Positions 26,002 to 38,090 of a stretch of 64,000 bases of DNA are shown here, piece by piece. The stretch comes from Sapria himalayana (Eukaryota; Streptophyta; Magnoliopsida; Malpighiales; Rafflesiaceae): assembly GCA_029783825.1 (NCBI GenBank), contig JAREIK010002415.1:126501-190500 (forward strand), written 5' to 3'. How positions within the stretch are numbered: position 1 is the stretch's first letter; each line of letters starts with the position of its first letter. Under the pieces are notes generated by a model. It was not told the origin of the DNA, did not search any database, and saw only the letters and a program-made list of their open reading frames with translations. The position numbers and the translations under genes are program-made.

Positions 26002-27633
26002 TTTAGGTAAAGTGTAGATGGTCCCTATAAGAACCCCTTGATCTGATGGGAGAAATTTCTATGAAAGTGCCTCACTTAAAAAGGATTAATATCTAGCAAA
26101 TCTTCTATGAGTGAATGGTCTCATCTTGTTCATGAGTCAATCTTATTAGCCGCTCAGCCTAATACTTAAGTTAAGGAATGAGTTTCTTTTCTTTCTTCTT
26201 AAAGGTCATGTGTAATAGCTAGAAGAAAAATTAAAATTCATATCTATCTATCTATAGTTCATATGTAGGTATGTCTAGTAGTCTAGCCAATGTTGGCTAC
26301 TCTTTTTTTATTAGTTCATCCAGTTGATCAGTTGATAGTTTGATCAAGGGCATGAAGGCTAAGGTACCTCGTAAATTGAGATTTCAATCCCAAAAGTTTT
26401 TTTCAAAGCCTTTTTGGTTTCAAGGATGTCCTATCGAGTGGAAGAACTAGTCCAAAGCAAATCTTTCTAGTCTAAACCCATAGCATAGTTCTTCCCCTTC
26501 TTTTGGTATAGTGTAAGAGTTCTTGGCAGAATTGCCTTGTTGGTTGAATTTTTCTCCTTCTTAAGTTAAGGTTCGAGAAGTCTTTGACTAAGTTCCTTCA
26601 TATTTGATATATTCATCTAATCTTATTAATCCTCATGTAACTAGCTCCTACCTCAAAGTAAATCACTCCTCCTTGTGGTTTTTTTGAGGGTTCCAACTAT
26701 TAGCTAAAGGTCCATTGATTTCCTAGACTAAAGTGAATATGTGGAATCTTTCTTCAACTTTGATGTATAATGGCACTTAGTCATATTAGGGACAATATTC
26801 TATTAAATTATCTTGGGATATTAAAAAATACTCATAAATGACATGCTTTCTATGATTCCAACTTCTCAAGGAATTCTAAATCACGTAGTGCAATAGGGGT
26901 AAGAAAGAAGTTCCCTATCTCAGTATCAGAATAAGAAAATAATGGAAAACCAGTTCTTTTATATAAGAGAAAAAGGGATTGGACTACTTAAGACCGTAAG
27001 GTTGGCAAACGAAATAGCCCTTAGCTGGCTTCAACCATTTGAAGGAGAGGAACGGGGGGATCGGGAATAATATTGGAAAGAAATCTAGAATAAGATAACT
27101 ATCTCTCATGCATCATCAATACTGGTACACACTTTACTACCTGAAAGAGAAAGCTGGTACTGGATGCAAGAGAATGGAGAAACTAAATAAAGACAAATAA
27201 AAGTAACTTAGTCCATTAGAAGGTTATCCTAATAGTTTAGTTTGTATCACTCCTGTAAGAAAAAGAGGGACTAGAGATGGGGGGTTAGCAGATAGACTCA
27301 GCTTAGCAAAAAGTGGTGAACCCACCTAAGATAATACCGAAATAGTGATAGACCCAACCTTCTACAACAACTCAACAAAAAGAAAATGCATCTTAATCAT
27401 ATGCCAATAGGGCAAACAACCTGGGCCCTCAATGCTAACTCAAAGAAAAAGCTTGCAGATGATCCAACATCTGGATTTTGATACATAGGTACACACCTTA
27501 TCCTATGAGACTAAATATATTTCCAAAAGTTAAACTAAGATTCAAATTAAGTTTCTTATTTCTTACCATAAAAATGGTAGGGTGTCAATCACATAGAAAA
27601 GAAAATTGAACTTTTATGTCAGTTCACATATTA
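26002..27633. other. no gene recognised; organelle-like spacer texture
   Basis: More even base composition than neighbouring AT-rich DNA and no open frame of interest. A TATC microsatellite scrap lies at about 26241-26256. The texture continues on the far side of the hAT insertion (28120-28800), consistent with one host block split by the insertion. Confidence 0.3.
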
Positions 27634-27641
27634 GTCTCTTC

Positions 27642-28119
27642 TAGAGGTGTCAAACGAGACGTGCCTGGCCGGCCCGGCCCATTTTTTTCAGGCTCGACAT
27701 GGTTTCGTGCCGGGCCAGGCATGGCACAGTTTTGTGGAGTTTAGCCCGATACTGGCCAGCAGCACGATCCGCCGGGTTCGACTCGGTCAGGCCGAACTCT
27801 AAATTAAAAACAAATTAGGGTTTCGGCGTGCGCCGAAACCCTAATTTTAAAAATAATTAGGATTTCTGCATGCTCGAAACCCTAATTTAAAAAAATAGGT
27901 TTTCGGCTCCCCCAAAACCCTAATTTAAAAAAAAATTGGTTTCAGCACGGTACCAGACCAACGGGCCATTGTACTGTGCCGGGCCAGTCACGGCACAAGG
28001 CCCGGTTGGCCTCAGCACGACACGAGCCTGGGTACAGAAACTTTTCTTGCCAGGCTAGCCCAGGCACGGCCGAATCGTGCCGTGCCGTGCCGAGCCGGCC
28101 CGTCCCAGTTGACACCTCT
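27642..28119. mobile_element. hAT MITE, intermediate-age copy (about 478 bp)
   Basis: Starts TAGAGGTGTCAAACGAG and ends CAGTTGACACCTCT. GC-rich complementary ends with many intact CpGs flank a centre of alternating AAACCCTAA and TTAGGGTTT motifs separated by A-runs, as in the copy at 2434. The flanking 8-mers GTCTCTTC (27634-27641) and TTCTTTTC (28120-28127) agree at 6 of 8 positions, so the duplication is worn. The two opposed open frames over 27942-28232 are shadows of the GC-rich arm. Confidence 0.85.
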
Positions 28120-28127
28120 TTCTTTTC

Positions 28128-30420
28128 CCACGGAGTGAATTCCATCATAATTGAATTCTCTCTTGGGATACATAATTTTCCAAAAAGGGCTGATCCTAGC
28201 TTGGACTGATCTTTGACCCTAGCTCTAGGCAAAAGGATACGTAGGTTTTTCTTCCTTCTTCTAAATGGGATCCTCCTCGCCAGAAAGTTCCCCTATTGGG
28301 CTGGAACTAGAAAGCACCTTAAGGCAACTTACAATAGTAGAAGTTAGAATAATCAAACTCACCAACATCCTCAGATCTAGGATCTAACAGTTAGGAATCA
28401 CGCAATTGAGAAAGATGCATGATTGAGCTCGAAGAATAAGAAATGGAAGCACGCTTTGGAACAATCACAAAAGGGAGCCGGGTATTTAGAAGGGCGGACT
28501 GCATACCAACTATTCCTTCTTTGAATGGAAAGAAGAAAAGATGGTCGTAGATCACTGATGTCGAATTCACAAAAAAATCATATGAAAGAATCGTCATATT
28601 ATGGGTTCCCAGAGTAGACAGAATGGAGAATCATCACCCTCTTAAACAAAGACTATGTTGTCCAAGAGAGAGTTGAAGATTGAGGAAGCTTTGTTTAAAA
28701 AGGGTAATAGTAGAATATATGGTTGAGGTATCAAAACTTAGAGAGTAAATATGTGGTTGCCAATATTATAGTCTCTACATGTCTTACTAATAACTAAACT
28801 GCCTCTACTAGAGCTATGAAAGGGGAATTTGGGAATTTAAAAAAAGTTTTTTTATATAACGATATAGTTTATTAAATTTAGTGAAATACCATTAATAGTC
28901 TTTCTAAATGTGATAGCTGAGAACTAAGATTTACATATCAACTCTTTGGCATCATGATCTTGTTTTAGCATATGTTGAGCACACCTAAGTGTAGAATTGA
29001 AAAAAAGAATTGATTGGATTTCAATTGGATATCCATATTCTCTATTTCTGGTACAAGTCAAGTTAAATCTATAAATTAGAATTCTATGTTTAAATTATTG
29101 AAATCAAAAAATTTACTATAAAACAAAGTTGGAACCAACCATTATTGAGGCTTTGGAAAATTTCAAATAGTAAATTAAATTCATCAATCATATTACATCC
29201 ATCTCTCCACATATAAGTTTTGGAAAAGAAATACATTTGATTGGTAGAGACTAACTAACAACTTCATCTCTTTCTAGACTTAAGAGTTTTGTTAGAGCAT
29301 AATCACATGTGCACTTGGTGTAAGACTCTAGCAGTATAATTCACTAGAACCCTAAATCGATGGGCACAACTCTTCTTATTGCACTGACACTAAAATTGGA
29401 AATCATTATGTCCTTTTGATGATGAGAGTCATAAAGAACAAGAACCTTCAAACTTATAGTCATTACTTCTCCAAAAGTAAAGTTCTCAATCCCTTTCTCT
29501 CTCCATAAATCTTGATCCATATGTATAAATTAAAAGAAATAAGAAGAATGTGTGGTAGGTTGGGTGTTCTCCTTACAATGGTCCTCTCATTCATCCCAAG
29601 TGTGTCTATCATGTATTATTTGAGTTTGCGTGTAAGCACTTTTGTAATGAAGTCAAAGTATTGGTCGAAGGTATGTTGGAGAGCATGTTGTAGTGTGGAA
29701 TCAAATCATCATTTCAAAACATTCCTTAAGTATAGTATAGTATATTTATTGTACAAAGAGGGTATGCCAAGGCTAGAGAGAGAAGAAATACTTATTACAC
29801 ATGCTTGGCTTGATTACCTCTTTAATGGTGGGATTACCAGACTTCAAAGTTGCTTGTAATACTTGACTTCTTTGTTCCATTGTTGACCCTTGATCAATTG
29901 CTTAATCCACGGGACCAACTGAAACTACTCTTGCCTTTAGGATCGACCACTATAGAGGAAAAAAATCATTTATTTTTGTACTCAAATGGGTCACTACTTT
30001 CATTTGAATATTGACCCAAACTTTTTATGTCGAAACCAACTACCACTAATAAAAAGGAAATAACATAGGGATCCATCCTTGAATGACACATTGTGTAATA
30101 CAAAGCAAAGGACTAAATGTATCACATTAGTAGGATAGGCCTAGTGTATGAATTAGTTGTGGATTGGGGAAAAGAAGCTAGTAAAGATTTCTATTGATAG
30201 AAGCTTTCAATCAATAAGTAATGAAAATATCTTACATGCTCCATGCTCGCCTAATGCTAGCTAAGAATTTGACTCAATCCATGGGTAGTCAATATCTTAC
30301 AGACCTATTTTTAGCCTACATATCATAAGATTCCTATATTCACATCTAGTAATGATATACTAAAATATTATAAGTTTGTAATTAAATAATAACTAAAAAA
30401 TTTAAAAAATATAGTGGTGT
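28128..30420. other. no gene recognised upstream of the hAT transposase remnant
   Basis: The first 700 bp have the organelle-like texture of the block before the MITE; the rest is AT-rich. A plus-strand frame of 115 codons at 29512-29859 has two hydrophobic stretches and several Cys but matches nothing I recognise. The N-terminal BED-finger region and the left terminus of the hAT element ending at 32471 should lie somewhere here but could not be located. Confidence 0.3.
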
Positions 30421-30429
30421 GGTGTATGT

Positions 30430-31919
30430 GATGTCTGATATCTATACTAGTCACAACGATGCATCTTATGCATGTCTCAGCAAACATTATGTAAATCATA
30501 AAAGGACACTAAATAAAAAGATTTTATAATTCTCAAAGATTCTTCATCCTCATTATGCCCCAGCCATATATGAGTGCATGATGAGAATCATTATAAAATA
30601 TAATATTCAAAATAAATTATATAGTATCACATTTGATAATACATCTAATAATAGAGTATCCATTAATATGTTTGTTAGGATCATTAGATATAAACTATTA
30701 GAAAAAAATTTTCATGTTTGATGTATGTGTCAGATCATTAATCTCATAGTACAAGCGGGGATGAAAATTATTACTATTGCTTTAGAAAAAATACATAACT
30801 CACTAAAGTATCTTTGGATGCCTAGCAGATAATTATAGTTTGGTAGTCTCTATTTATCTATAGGTCTAAAGAAAAGAAATTCCAACCAGATGTAAGTCAC
30901 CGTAAGAATTATACATACATAATGTTTGAGTCATGTGTTGGATACAAACATATGATATCTAATAATGTTAATAGTAAGAGCAACGAGCTTATTATTGATG
31001 ATAGAGTCTAGGATATAAAAATTTAATTTATTAAAATTTTGAAGATTTTTTATGACATGATGAATATGTGTTCTTCAGTTTATACTCTCATGACTTGTAT
31101 TTCATTCGGGTACATATATAATATTAGTAGTATGTTTAGAAAGTTTAGAGATGACCCGACATTTAGTAACATGATTCTTGAGATGAAAACCAAGTACTTA
31201 AAATATTAGTCTGCCATTCTATCTCTTTATTATATGGCTACCTGCATAGACCCTAGGGTTGAAGTGGAATAGGTAGAAAATATTTTGACATACGTATCCT
31301 CGTGCATGAACTAAGAACACCAACCTAAAAGGTTTATTTATGAGAATTGACTGAGTTATTTACATAATATGATACTAGGTATAGTAGTAGAAGAAGCCAA
31401 GCTCCATGTATGGACATGGATACCTTATTAGGAGATGATGACTTCTCTATTTAGTTAGCGAATGGGAAATGATGGGGTTGCCAATCGAATAGAGTGGACT
31501 ATCTTGATTACTGCTCAATTATATCACATAACGATAACAAGAACCTTGATATTTTATAATAGTAAAAATCATATGAGTTTACTTATCTCATGCTATTTAA
31601 GATGACATGGGATCTACTAACTCATTCAGTGTCAAGCATAGCATTAGAATCTATTTTTCCTGTTTTAGTCAATGTGATTTTGGATTGGAGATCAAGATTA
31701 CGACCAGATTTCATTGAGGCACTAGCATGCATGAAGGATTGGGAGGATTCAAGATTGAATGTCAATGATCAAGATCAAGCTAGAATAAAAGTGGAAGAGT
31801 TGCTAGTAGATAATAATTCATGAGACTTTGAGGCGGTAGAGCTCACCACAAGTGTTACCATCATACCATTATGTGAAGGCGATGGAGATGATGATCAGTT
31901 GCATACTTCTACTAAGTAG
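30430..31919 (+). pseudogene. hAT transposase remnant (autonomous-type element)
   Basis: Several frames together give a decayed hAT transposase in the right order. First comes DIYTSHNDASYACLSKHYVN around 30440-30510 (family form DxWTSxN...Y), then HPHYAPAIYECM, then NKLYSITFDNTSNN at about 30600-30650. CMCQIINLIVQAGM near 30725-30765 is the conserved C..H.INL..Q block. YMATCIDPRVEVE lies near 31230-31270. The C-terminal dimerisation region is open for 77 codons at 31590-31823: MTWDLLTHSVSSIALESIFP, then RSRLRPDFIEALACMKDW. After a stop, an acidic tail (EGDGDDD) continues to 31919. Transposase cuts and pastes elements of this family. Stops and frameshifts make it non-functional. Its terminus lies 552 bp downstream. 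Confidence 0.85.
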
Positions 31920-32471
31920 CATTGAGATTGAGGTAGTTGAACTTGCTACTTGTATTATTATTATTATGATTTATGATTGAAATTGATAATATTTATTTTA
32001 TGTTGTTATGATTTGTGAATTATGACATTGTGTTATTTTATTTATTTTTGTATTGAATTATGAATGAAAAATTGATGTGTTTTTTTTTGATATTTTCTGT
32101 GATTTATACCATTATTTGAACTTTACATATGAAATTTGTAAAATAATTTATCCACATTCAACTTCCACAATTTTGAGATTGAGACGGCGAGTCGAGTCAT
32201 GAGGATAACTATGCAAGTCAATCTCAAACTTGAACTCGAAGTCCTAGGACCTAAGCACCTAGCTATGCAAGGGGTAGGCTAAGCTAGATAACCAAACCCA
32301 AATCAGCTTGACTCGGCATGACCTTAACATGAATCTTGCTAAACTCGAGCCATCGAGCAATGTTGGGCCTGCAAAATTATAGTCGTGTCGTGTCATGCAC
32401 GACATGGTGGCCTAATTGCTCCACCAAAAACCAGGTTGTGCCGGTATGGCCCAACCCATTTGACACCTCTA
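31920..32471 (+). mobile_element. 3' terminal region of the decayed hAT element
   Basis: Ends CATTTGACACCTCTA at 32471, the family right terminus. The last 300 bp carry degraded versions of the GC-rich arm (GTCGTGTCGTGTCATGC, GTTGTGCCGGTATGGCC). The distance from the transposase stop to the terminus (about 0.55-0.65 kb) matches the 603 bp between stop and terminus in the element at 63258, which supports one architecture. No left terminus was found, so no target duplication can be tested. Confidence 0.75.
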
Positions 32472-32680
32472 CTTTTATGCATCAATTCATTATGCACATC
32501 TTAAATGATCTAATTTTTAATTAGGTTAGATATTATATAATACATTCTCATAAAGAATTTACCTTTAGTGTGAAAGTTATATTGTCACTAAGAAGGATGG
32601 TAACAGATAATCCTTAGAATATGTAAGAGTATGTTGTGACTCACAAGGTTGTAATTTCCTTTGTGAGCTACTTTTACTCA

Positions 32681-33096
32681 TATGATTTTCACAAGTAAAT
32701 TTTGAGGGATGTGTATATTAATTGTGTGAATATGATACCTACGAAGCCAAAAGTATAAATACTTATAAACCATATCAATCATTTATTTTTATGAAAAAGG
32801 TTATTAGAGAATAAGAATGGGCATATGAAGTAACTAGCAAGGATAGTTGATAAAGTTCCTAAAAGATATGAATTGTGAATAACTTTTATGATTTCCACAA
32901 GTAAAACTCAAGGGATGTATATGTTAATTATGACTATGATGCTTATGAAGCCAAATATACAAATACTTAAAAACCATATTAATCATTGGTCATTTGAAAA
33001 AGATGGTTAGAGAATAAGAGTGAACATATGAAGTAATCATCAATGATAGTTGATAAAGTTTCTTAAAAGATATGAAATTGTGAATAACTCTTATGC
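32681..33096. repeat. tandem duplication of about 205 bp
   Basis: 32681-32890 and 32886-33096 are diverged copies. Both begin ATGATTTTCACAAGTAAA or ATGATTTCCACAAGTAAA, share GGGATGT..AT.TTAATT, GAAGCCAAA, AAACCATAT, and end AAGATATGAA-TTGTGAATAACT-TTATG. No coding content is recognised. Confidence 0.8.
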
Positions 33097-33541
33097 AGAG
33101 ATGAATTATTATCTCAATGATGATGTACCAAGCATGATAATTTCAAGAGATTACTATTGGGAAGACCTCAATGGTGACAACCACCTTGTATACCATTAGG
33201 AAAGAGGTCATTGCACAATATCCCAACATTTATTCTATATCCAACATAATATATGTCAAGCAACTTAATGGTACACATAGATTAAATGAATAAACTATAG
33301 ATCTAAAATTATTTAATAATCTAAATATCTATTTTACTAAAGATGAGTTGTCTCATTATTAAATAATTAAACTATAGATATAATTCCTATGTAATCAGTT
33401 TCTTGATGAAAATCTTTTATACTATATATACAACCCATGCACTTATAGATCTTAGTTGAGATGATACCTTCATTAATGAGTTTTTTAGATATTGTCTAAC
33501 TAATTAAATTAGGTTGTTTAACAATGTTAGAATAAGTATTT
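33097..33541. other. AT-rich intergenic
   Basis: Nothing recognisable; directly abuts the CACTA left terminus. Confidence 0.4.
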
Positions 33542-33860
33542 CACTACAAAAAAAAAGCCAAATAGCTAAGGAAATTTTCCTAGCTATTATAAGAAATTCA
33601 GTCGCTAAACTAGAATAGCGAAAAATTTATGTAAGAAATTATCCCAAACTAAAGTGTCTGTCACAAAATATTAATGAGAAAAAAAATTCCCTAGCATATT
33701 TTTGAACAATAGAAATTCTCTAGCTAATTATATTATTTCCCTTGCTAATTTTGATCATAATTAAAAGAATTTATTAATATTTTTTGAGTTAATATATACA
33801 GAAAATTCCCTAGCTAAAGTATCGAGGAAAAAATCACTAGCTATTTTCATTCCATAGCTA
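33542..33860. repeat. left terminus and subterminal repeats of CACTA element
   Basis: CACTACAA terminus followed by at least six CTAGCTA or TAGCTAA motifs spaced irregularly, in the family pattern. These would be binding sites for the element's own DNA-binding protein. Confidence 0.8.
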
Positions 33861-34091
33861 TATTCACAATTTTATTTTTGTACAAAAAATTAGATTACAT
33901 ATTTTTAAATTTTTATATTAAATTGAATAAAAACATATACTAAAAACCATTTTTTATAATTAACAAAAAGTCAAAGTAGTACAAAAATTAAACTGATACA
34001 TTAGTTTAATAGTTAAACAAAAGCATAACATAGGTATATAAATTCATTTAAAACTAAATCATCATCCTCATCATTAGCTGGTGGATTTGTG

Positions 34092-34379
34092 CTAGCATCT
34101 CCTCCATGGGTACTCTGCTAGAACTCGGTATGTTATCCGTGGCGTCAAGACTGCTAATTGTGACTCCATATAGAACATCCACTGTTGCATTGTATTCTTC
34201 ATTTCTTTCATCTCATCAATCACTTTTTTTATTTCTTGTATTTCTTCCTTCAAAAGAGTAATCTGATGATCCTTCATTTTCAATTCTGTCTCCATAAATA
34301 CAAAACATTCATTTGTTTTCATTACTTGCTGCTTGAAAACCTCATCGTCCATTGCTATGAAGTAGTAGCCTAAGGACAC
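34092..34379 (-). pseudogene. possible C-terminal exon of a CACTA accessory transposase (coiled coil)
   Basis: A 95-codon minus-strand frame rich in Glu, Lys, Met and Gln, with a clear heptad-like coiled coil from about residue 27 to 75 (METELKMKDHQ, LLKEEIQEIKKVIDEMKEM). Position and orientation fit the C-terminal coiled coil of the plant Ptta/En/Spm transposase family (Transposase_24), which normally lies close to one end of CACTA elements. The upstream domain is not recognised. After residue 85 another frame continues acidic (NDEDDDL), suggesting a frameshift near the end. A coiled coil alone is weak evidence, so the family call rests mainly on context. Confidence 0.4.
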
Positions 34380-35820
34380 ACCATTTTATGAACTAAAGAA
34401 ATGCCAAAAAACAAGTGTGCAAAAGAAATTCATCCTCATATTTTAGTAATTTACTTAAAGATTATTTACATACACATCAATTCAAACTAAAATGATATGA
34501 AGGATGAAAACTTATAAATTTAGCAAAAATTATAGATAAGATCATCACTTATATACTTTTGCTGATTAAATATTTAATTGAGAAATTGATTTTTTGTATT
34601 GAAAAGCCTATTTTCATTTTCTATGATGGTTGTTAACTCACATAATATGTTATTTTCAATTTAATCTTTTATGAGCATACTGAACACATAAAAGTATTAT
34701 TTTATCAAAGAAAAAATTTTAAAAAAAACTACATTTTGGCAAGAGCAGCACAAGAGGCCTATTTTTCACAATGCCCAAATAGTTAACGAGCAAATCAACC
34801 AACATGGCCACATCACTTTTTTTAAAAGATTCTTAAATAGATTAATTAATTTCATCAAACAATAACATGGCTATAATTGCAAAAAATATATATAATCATT
34901 TAATATACTCATATTATAATGTTATACAAAAACAAAATGTTGCAAATATATAAATGACAAAAAAACAATAATACACAAAAATACAAACAAAAAACTATAC
35001 ATACATGTGTATGTGTGGTGTGTGTGTTTGTTTGTGTGTGTCATATATCAAGAGTATCATCAACTGCACAAAAAAATTTATTAACATACGCTAAATCTAA
35101 AATAGCTGAAAAGAAAAATAAAACTTCATAATTCTCTCTTGGCGTTGTTTCCCTTGTTGTTTCTTCATCTACAACCCTAATTTAGCACTGTTAAAAGTAT
35201 ATTCAAGATGAGCTTCTCTTGCTCATATTCTTGAGTCTGACATTGTAATTCCTAGACTGATTCTAGATGAAAATCTCTAAATTAGCTTCAAACCAATATG
35301 CATGATGAATAATGATTGAGAGAATTATGGAGTTTGGTGGCACATATATAACATTTACCGATCATTGTGCAAAATTTCATTGATAAAACAAATATTGAAT
35401 TTCCAACATACTATTTTGTAATATGCAAGAAATAAAATAATTACCCTGTAGTTGTTGGAATCATCAACCAAAGAGAATCTAGTAACATATTCTGACCACT
35501 ACCAAAGCCATATGGTACATTGTGAGAATGAACCCTATATTTCATCTTCTTGTGCATCACCATCTGAACTGACCCATACGTGATATGGATGACAAAATCA
35601 ACATTACTCAGATGAAAATCTTTTAGTTTATTGAACTTGCACGATACTATAATCAAACATCGTATTTGAAACTTATGATGCATTTTTGTTTTAAACAATA
35701 AGGATCAGAAAACACAAAAAAAAATCTTATGTGCATAAAATATAGAGCTCGTGAAATATTTTGGCTTCCAACCTACTGATTTCATCAACTAGGTATATCT
35801 TTATGAATTCACCTGTAGGG
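34380..35820. other. interior of the CACTA element, no domain recognised
   Basis: AT-rich. A GT-rich microsatellite lies at about 35002-35042. A minus-strand frame of 85 codons at 35441-35698 is unassigned; by position it may be part of the CACTA transposase genes. Confidence 0.35.
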
Positions 35821-36267
35821 CAGGTGGATTCTAAGATTCTAACCTCAATTCCTTCCGAATAAGTGATTGACACTGATGCAAAGGATGACCGATCAATATC
35901 TTATCAAGATAAGTATATACTACCATTAAGAAATTATTTAAAGTAAGACAATATAATCTAAACATCAAAGCCATGCCGAACAATAATCCAATAAACCAGT
36001 TCTGTTGCCAAAAAGGCGCTTCATCCCGGTTAACCATGCTTTTCCAAGAATGTGATTCTGGTTCGGACTAAACGAAAGACGCGAAGGAGGGGGGGTTTCT
36101 TCGAAGTAAGGTTCTTGGAGGTAAGGACCCCATGGTTGATAGCTTGTTGGAGGCTAACAGCAACTCTGGAAATCATGACTTTTCCTATATGGACTCTATC
36201 TAGAAAGAATTTAGATTTTGATTCGACTTCAAAAATAGCATAGCCAGAGCCTGGTAATGTTTTCATA
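35820..36267. other. unidentified block with overlapping open frames on both strands
   Basis: Locally less AT-rich, with minus-strand frames at 35831-36037 (68 codons) and 36030-36371 (113 codons; its upstream half lies inside the adjacent MITE) and a plus-strand frame at 36052-36243. The minus frames read SGYAIFEVESKSKFFLDRVH and, after a frame change, MVNRDEAPFWQQNWF. I do not recognise them. The texture resembles plant organellar DNA, but no gene could be named. Confidence 0.3.
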
Positions 36268-36270
36268 TTA

Positions 36271-36615
36271 GAGCATCTCCAACCACACTCAGCAAAATAG
36301 CTACTCAAAATATAATTAAATATTAAATTTTTTATTTTAGCTAGCAATTTTTCAGAATACACTTCAATCACACTCTTTATTTTATACCTAACTTCTAATA
36401 TTTTTTAAAAAGTCAAACATGTATATATAGAGAGATAGAGAGAAAAATGAGAGAGAAAATTTAGAGAGATCAAATGGCCCTCCACATTTATTAAGCCATT
36501 TGAGTTAAACTAGAAAATAAAGAGTAGAATAGATAGTGGGTTGGAAAAGAATTTTTTGTGTTTGGCTAGCTAAAATAGCTAAAAGTGAAAAATAGAGAGT
36601 GGGTTGAAGATGCTC
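36271..36615. mobile_element. PIF/Harbinger MITE (345 bp)
   Basis: Left terminus GAGCATCTCCAACCACACTC and right terminus GAGTGGGTTGAAGATGCTC are near-perfect inverted repeats. TTA sits immediately outside at 36268-36270 and 36616-36618, the 3-bp duplication of PIF/Harbinger transposases. No coding capacity. Confidence 0.88.
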
Positions 36616-37282
36616 TTAGAGCATCTCCATGAGGTTCGCTAAACACCTCCGTTTAGCGATTTTAGAGAGAATTTTCCCAAAAACCAACTCCAACAGCCTC
36701 GTCTACTAGCTAGCTATTTTATATTTCGTTGGATTCACTCGCTAGAAATAGTGAGTCTTCCTTCCTCGCCAGGCGCATCACCGTTCGCATCTTTTTTGAA
36801 TAGTAATCCCAAATTCATGTAATATTCATTTTTTAGAGCACAATCGAGAATGGTCGCATTTGTTTAGCATTTAGATGTTCGTGTACTTTTTATTTCGGCA
36901 GAAAAGATAATGTTTCAGAATGTTTCTTCGTTTTGGCTTTGTTTCTCTCGGAATTTTTCTTTCATTTTGAACACAGTAATCCCAAATTCATCTTCAATAT
37001 TCATGATTCAGTAACTTGATTCGTTTCTCTTAAACAAGATTTCGAACAATGAAATACATAAATATCGTGCAGTGAAAATTGGTTTTTGTTGCACGCAAAC
37101 TAGATTTGCATGCTTGTATGTGCAACAGAAAAAAATTCTTAAACTTTTATTTTTTGTATTTTAAATTCAACTCATTTTTCCTAAACATAAATTTGAGTTT
37201 TAGATTCAGCTCAAATATTTATCTAGTTTATTTTAAGTATAAATGATGAATATTTCCTTGAAATATAAAATTTTATATCCGC

Positions 37283-37442
37283 AGTGTGTGTGTGTGTGTG
37301 TTGTGTCTAATGTTTTTTGTGTGTTTGTGTGTGTGATTGTAGGTGTGCTTGTGTGTGTTCTTGTGTGTGTTCTTGTGTGTGTTCTTGTGTGTGTGCTTAT
37401 TTGTGTGCTTGTGTGTGTGATTGTGTATGTGTGTGAAAGTGT
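37283..37442. repeat. GT-rich minisatellite
   Basis: (GT)n followed by about 12-bp units of the form TTGTGTGTGTTC or TTGTGTGTGTGC. It produces a Val-Cys-Val-Leu repeat frame that is not a gene. Confidence 0.9.
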
Positions 37443-37878
37443 GAGATTTTGTGTTGCTTATTTTATACTTAATAAATCCAATGAATTGTAGTTTAATCGT
37501 GTGAGCATTGATTCGTTACACAAAATATTTGAAATATGTCTATATGATAATAATATATTTACATAAATCAAATGTAGTAATAAGTTTAGACATTATTTGA
37601 GAAGATTATGCAAATATGTTTATTTTTTAGGATTTCATTTATATAATGATTTTGATTAATATGATTAAATGGTTTTTGTATTTATTATACCATGTTTCTT
37701 TATTTATATAAACTTTATGTTTTTTTATATTATTCTAACTAATCTTTTTTATTTGAAAGAACGAACTGACCATCTAATGGATCTATTCTAGCATAGAGCA
37801 TACTTTACCAATCTGTTATATGATGGATTACATTTAGATATTGAAGTTATATATTTATCTTCTTCAAAGCCTCCTTAA

Positions 37879-38090
37879 GTAAATTCCACCACCAAAAAAC
37901 AAAGAGGTGATAATTTTACCACAGAGGAAGACATTATGATAATCTCAGTATGGCTTAATATTAGTTTGGATTCTAAACAAGGAAATGAGCAAAAGTCTAA
38001 GAAATATTGGCAAAGGGTTTGTGAGTTTTTCCACCAATACAAGCCAAAGGGATGCTCAATTCGTAGTGATCTAAGGATTATGAGACACCA
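37879..38090 (+). pseudogene. Myb/SANT-like (trihelix) fragment, PIF/Harbinger ORF1 type
   Basis: Open plus-strand frame reading NFTTEEDIMIISVWLNISLD, then KSKKYWQRVCEFFHQYK, then SIRSDLR. The pattern F-T-x-E-E-D, a WLN.SLD helix, W-x-R-(I/V)-x-E-(F/Y)-F-H and a terminal R-S-x-x-L is that of the plant Myb/SANT-like DNA-binding domain of PIF/Harbinger ORF1 proteins and their domesticated relatives. It normally helps the DDE transposase find its ends. The third helix is incomplete and the frame then enters gypsy sequence, giving an accidental 111-codon frame at 37936-38271. Confidence 0.65.

Noticed and set aside
27942..28232. Opposed open frames of 77 and 96 codons
   Set aside because: Same cause: GC-rich arm of a hAT MITE plus flanking sequence.
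29512..29859. 115-codon plus-strand frame considered as a gene
   Set aside because: No motif, no start or splice context and unremarkable composition; could be chance or part of an old element.
36030..36371. 113-codon minus-strand frame considered as a gene
   Set aside because: Its upstream third lies inside a Harbinger MITE and the plus strand is also open; no recognised domain.
37243..37491. 82-codon frame with Val-Cys-Val-Leu repeats
   Set aside because: Encoded by a GT-rich minisatellite.
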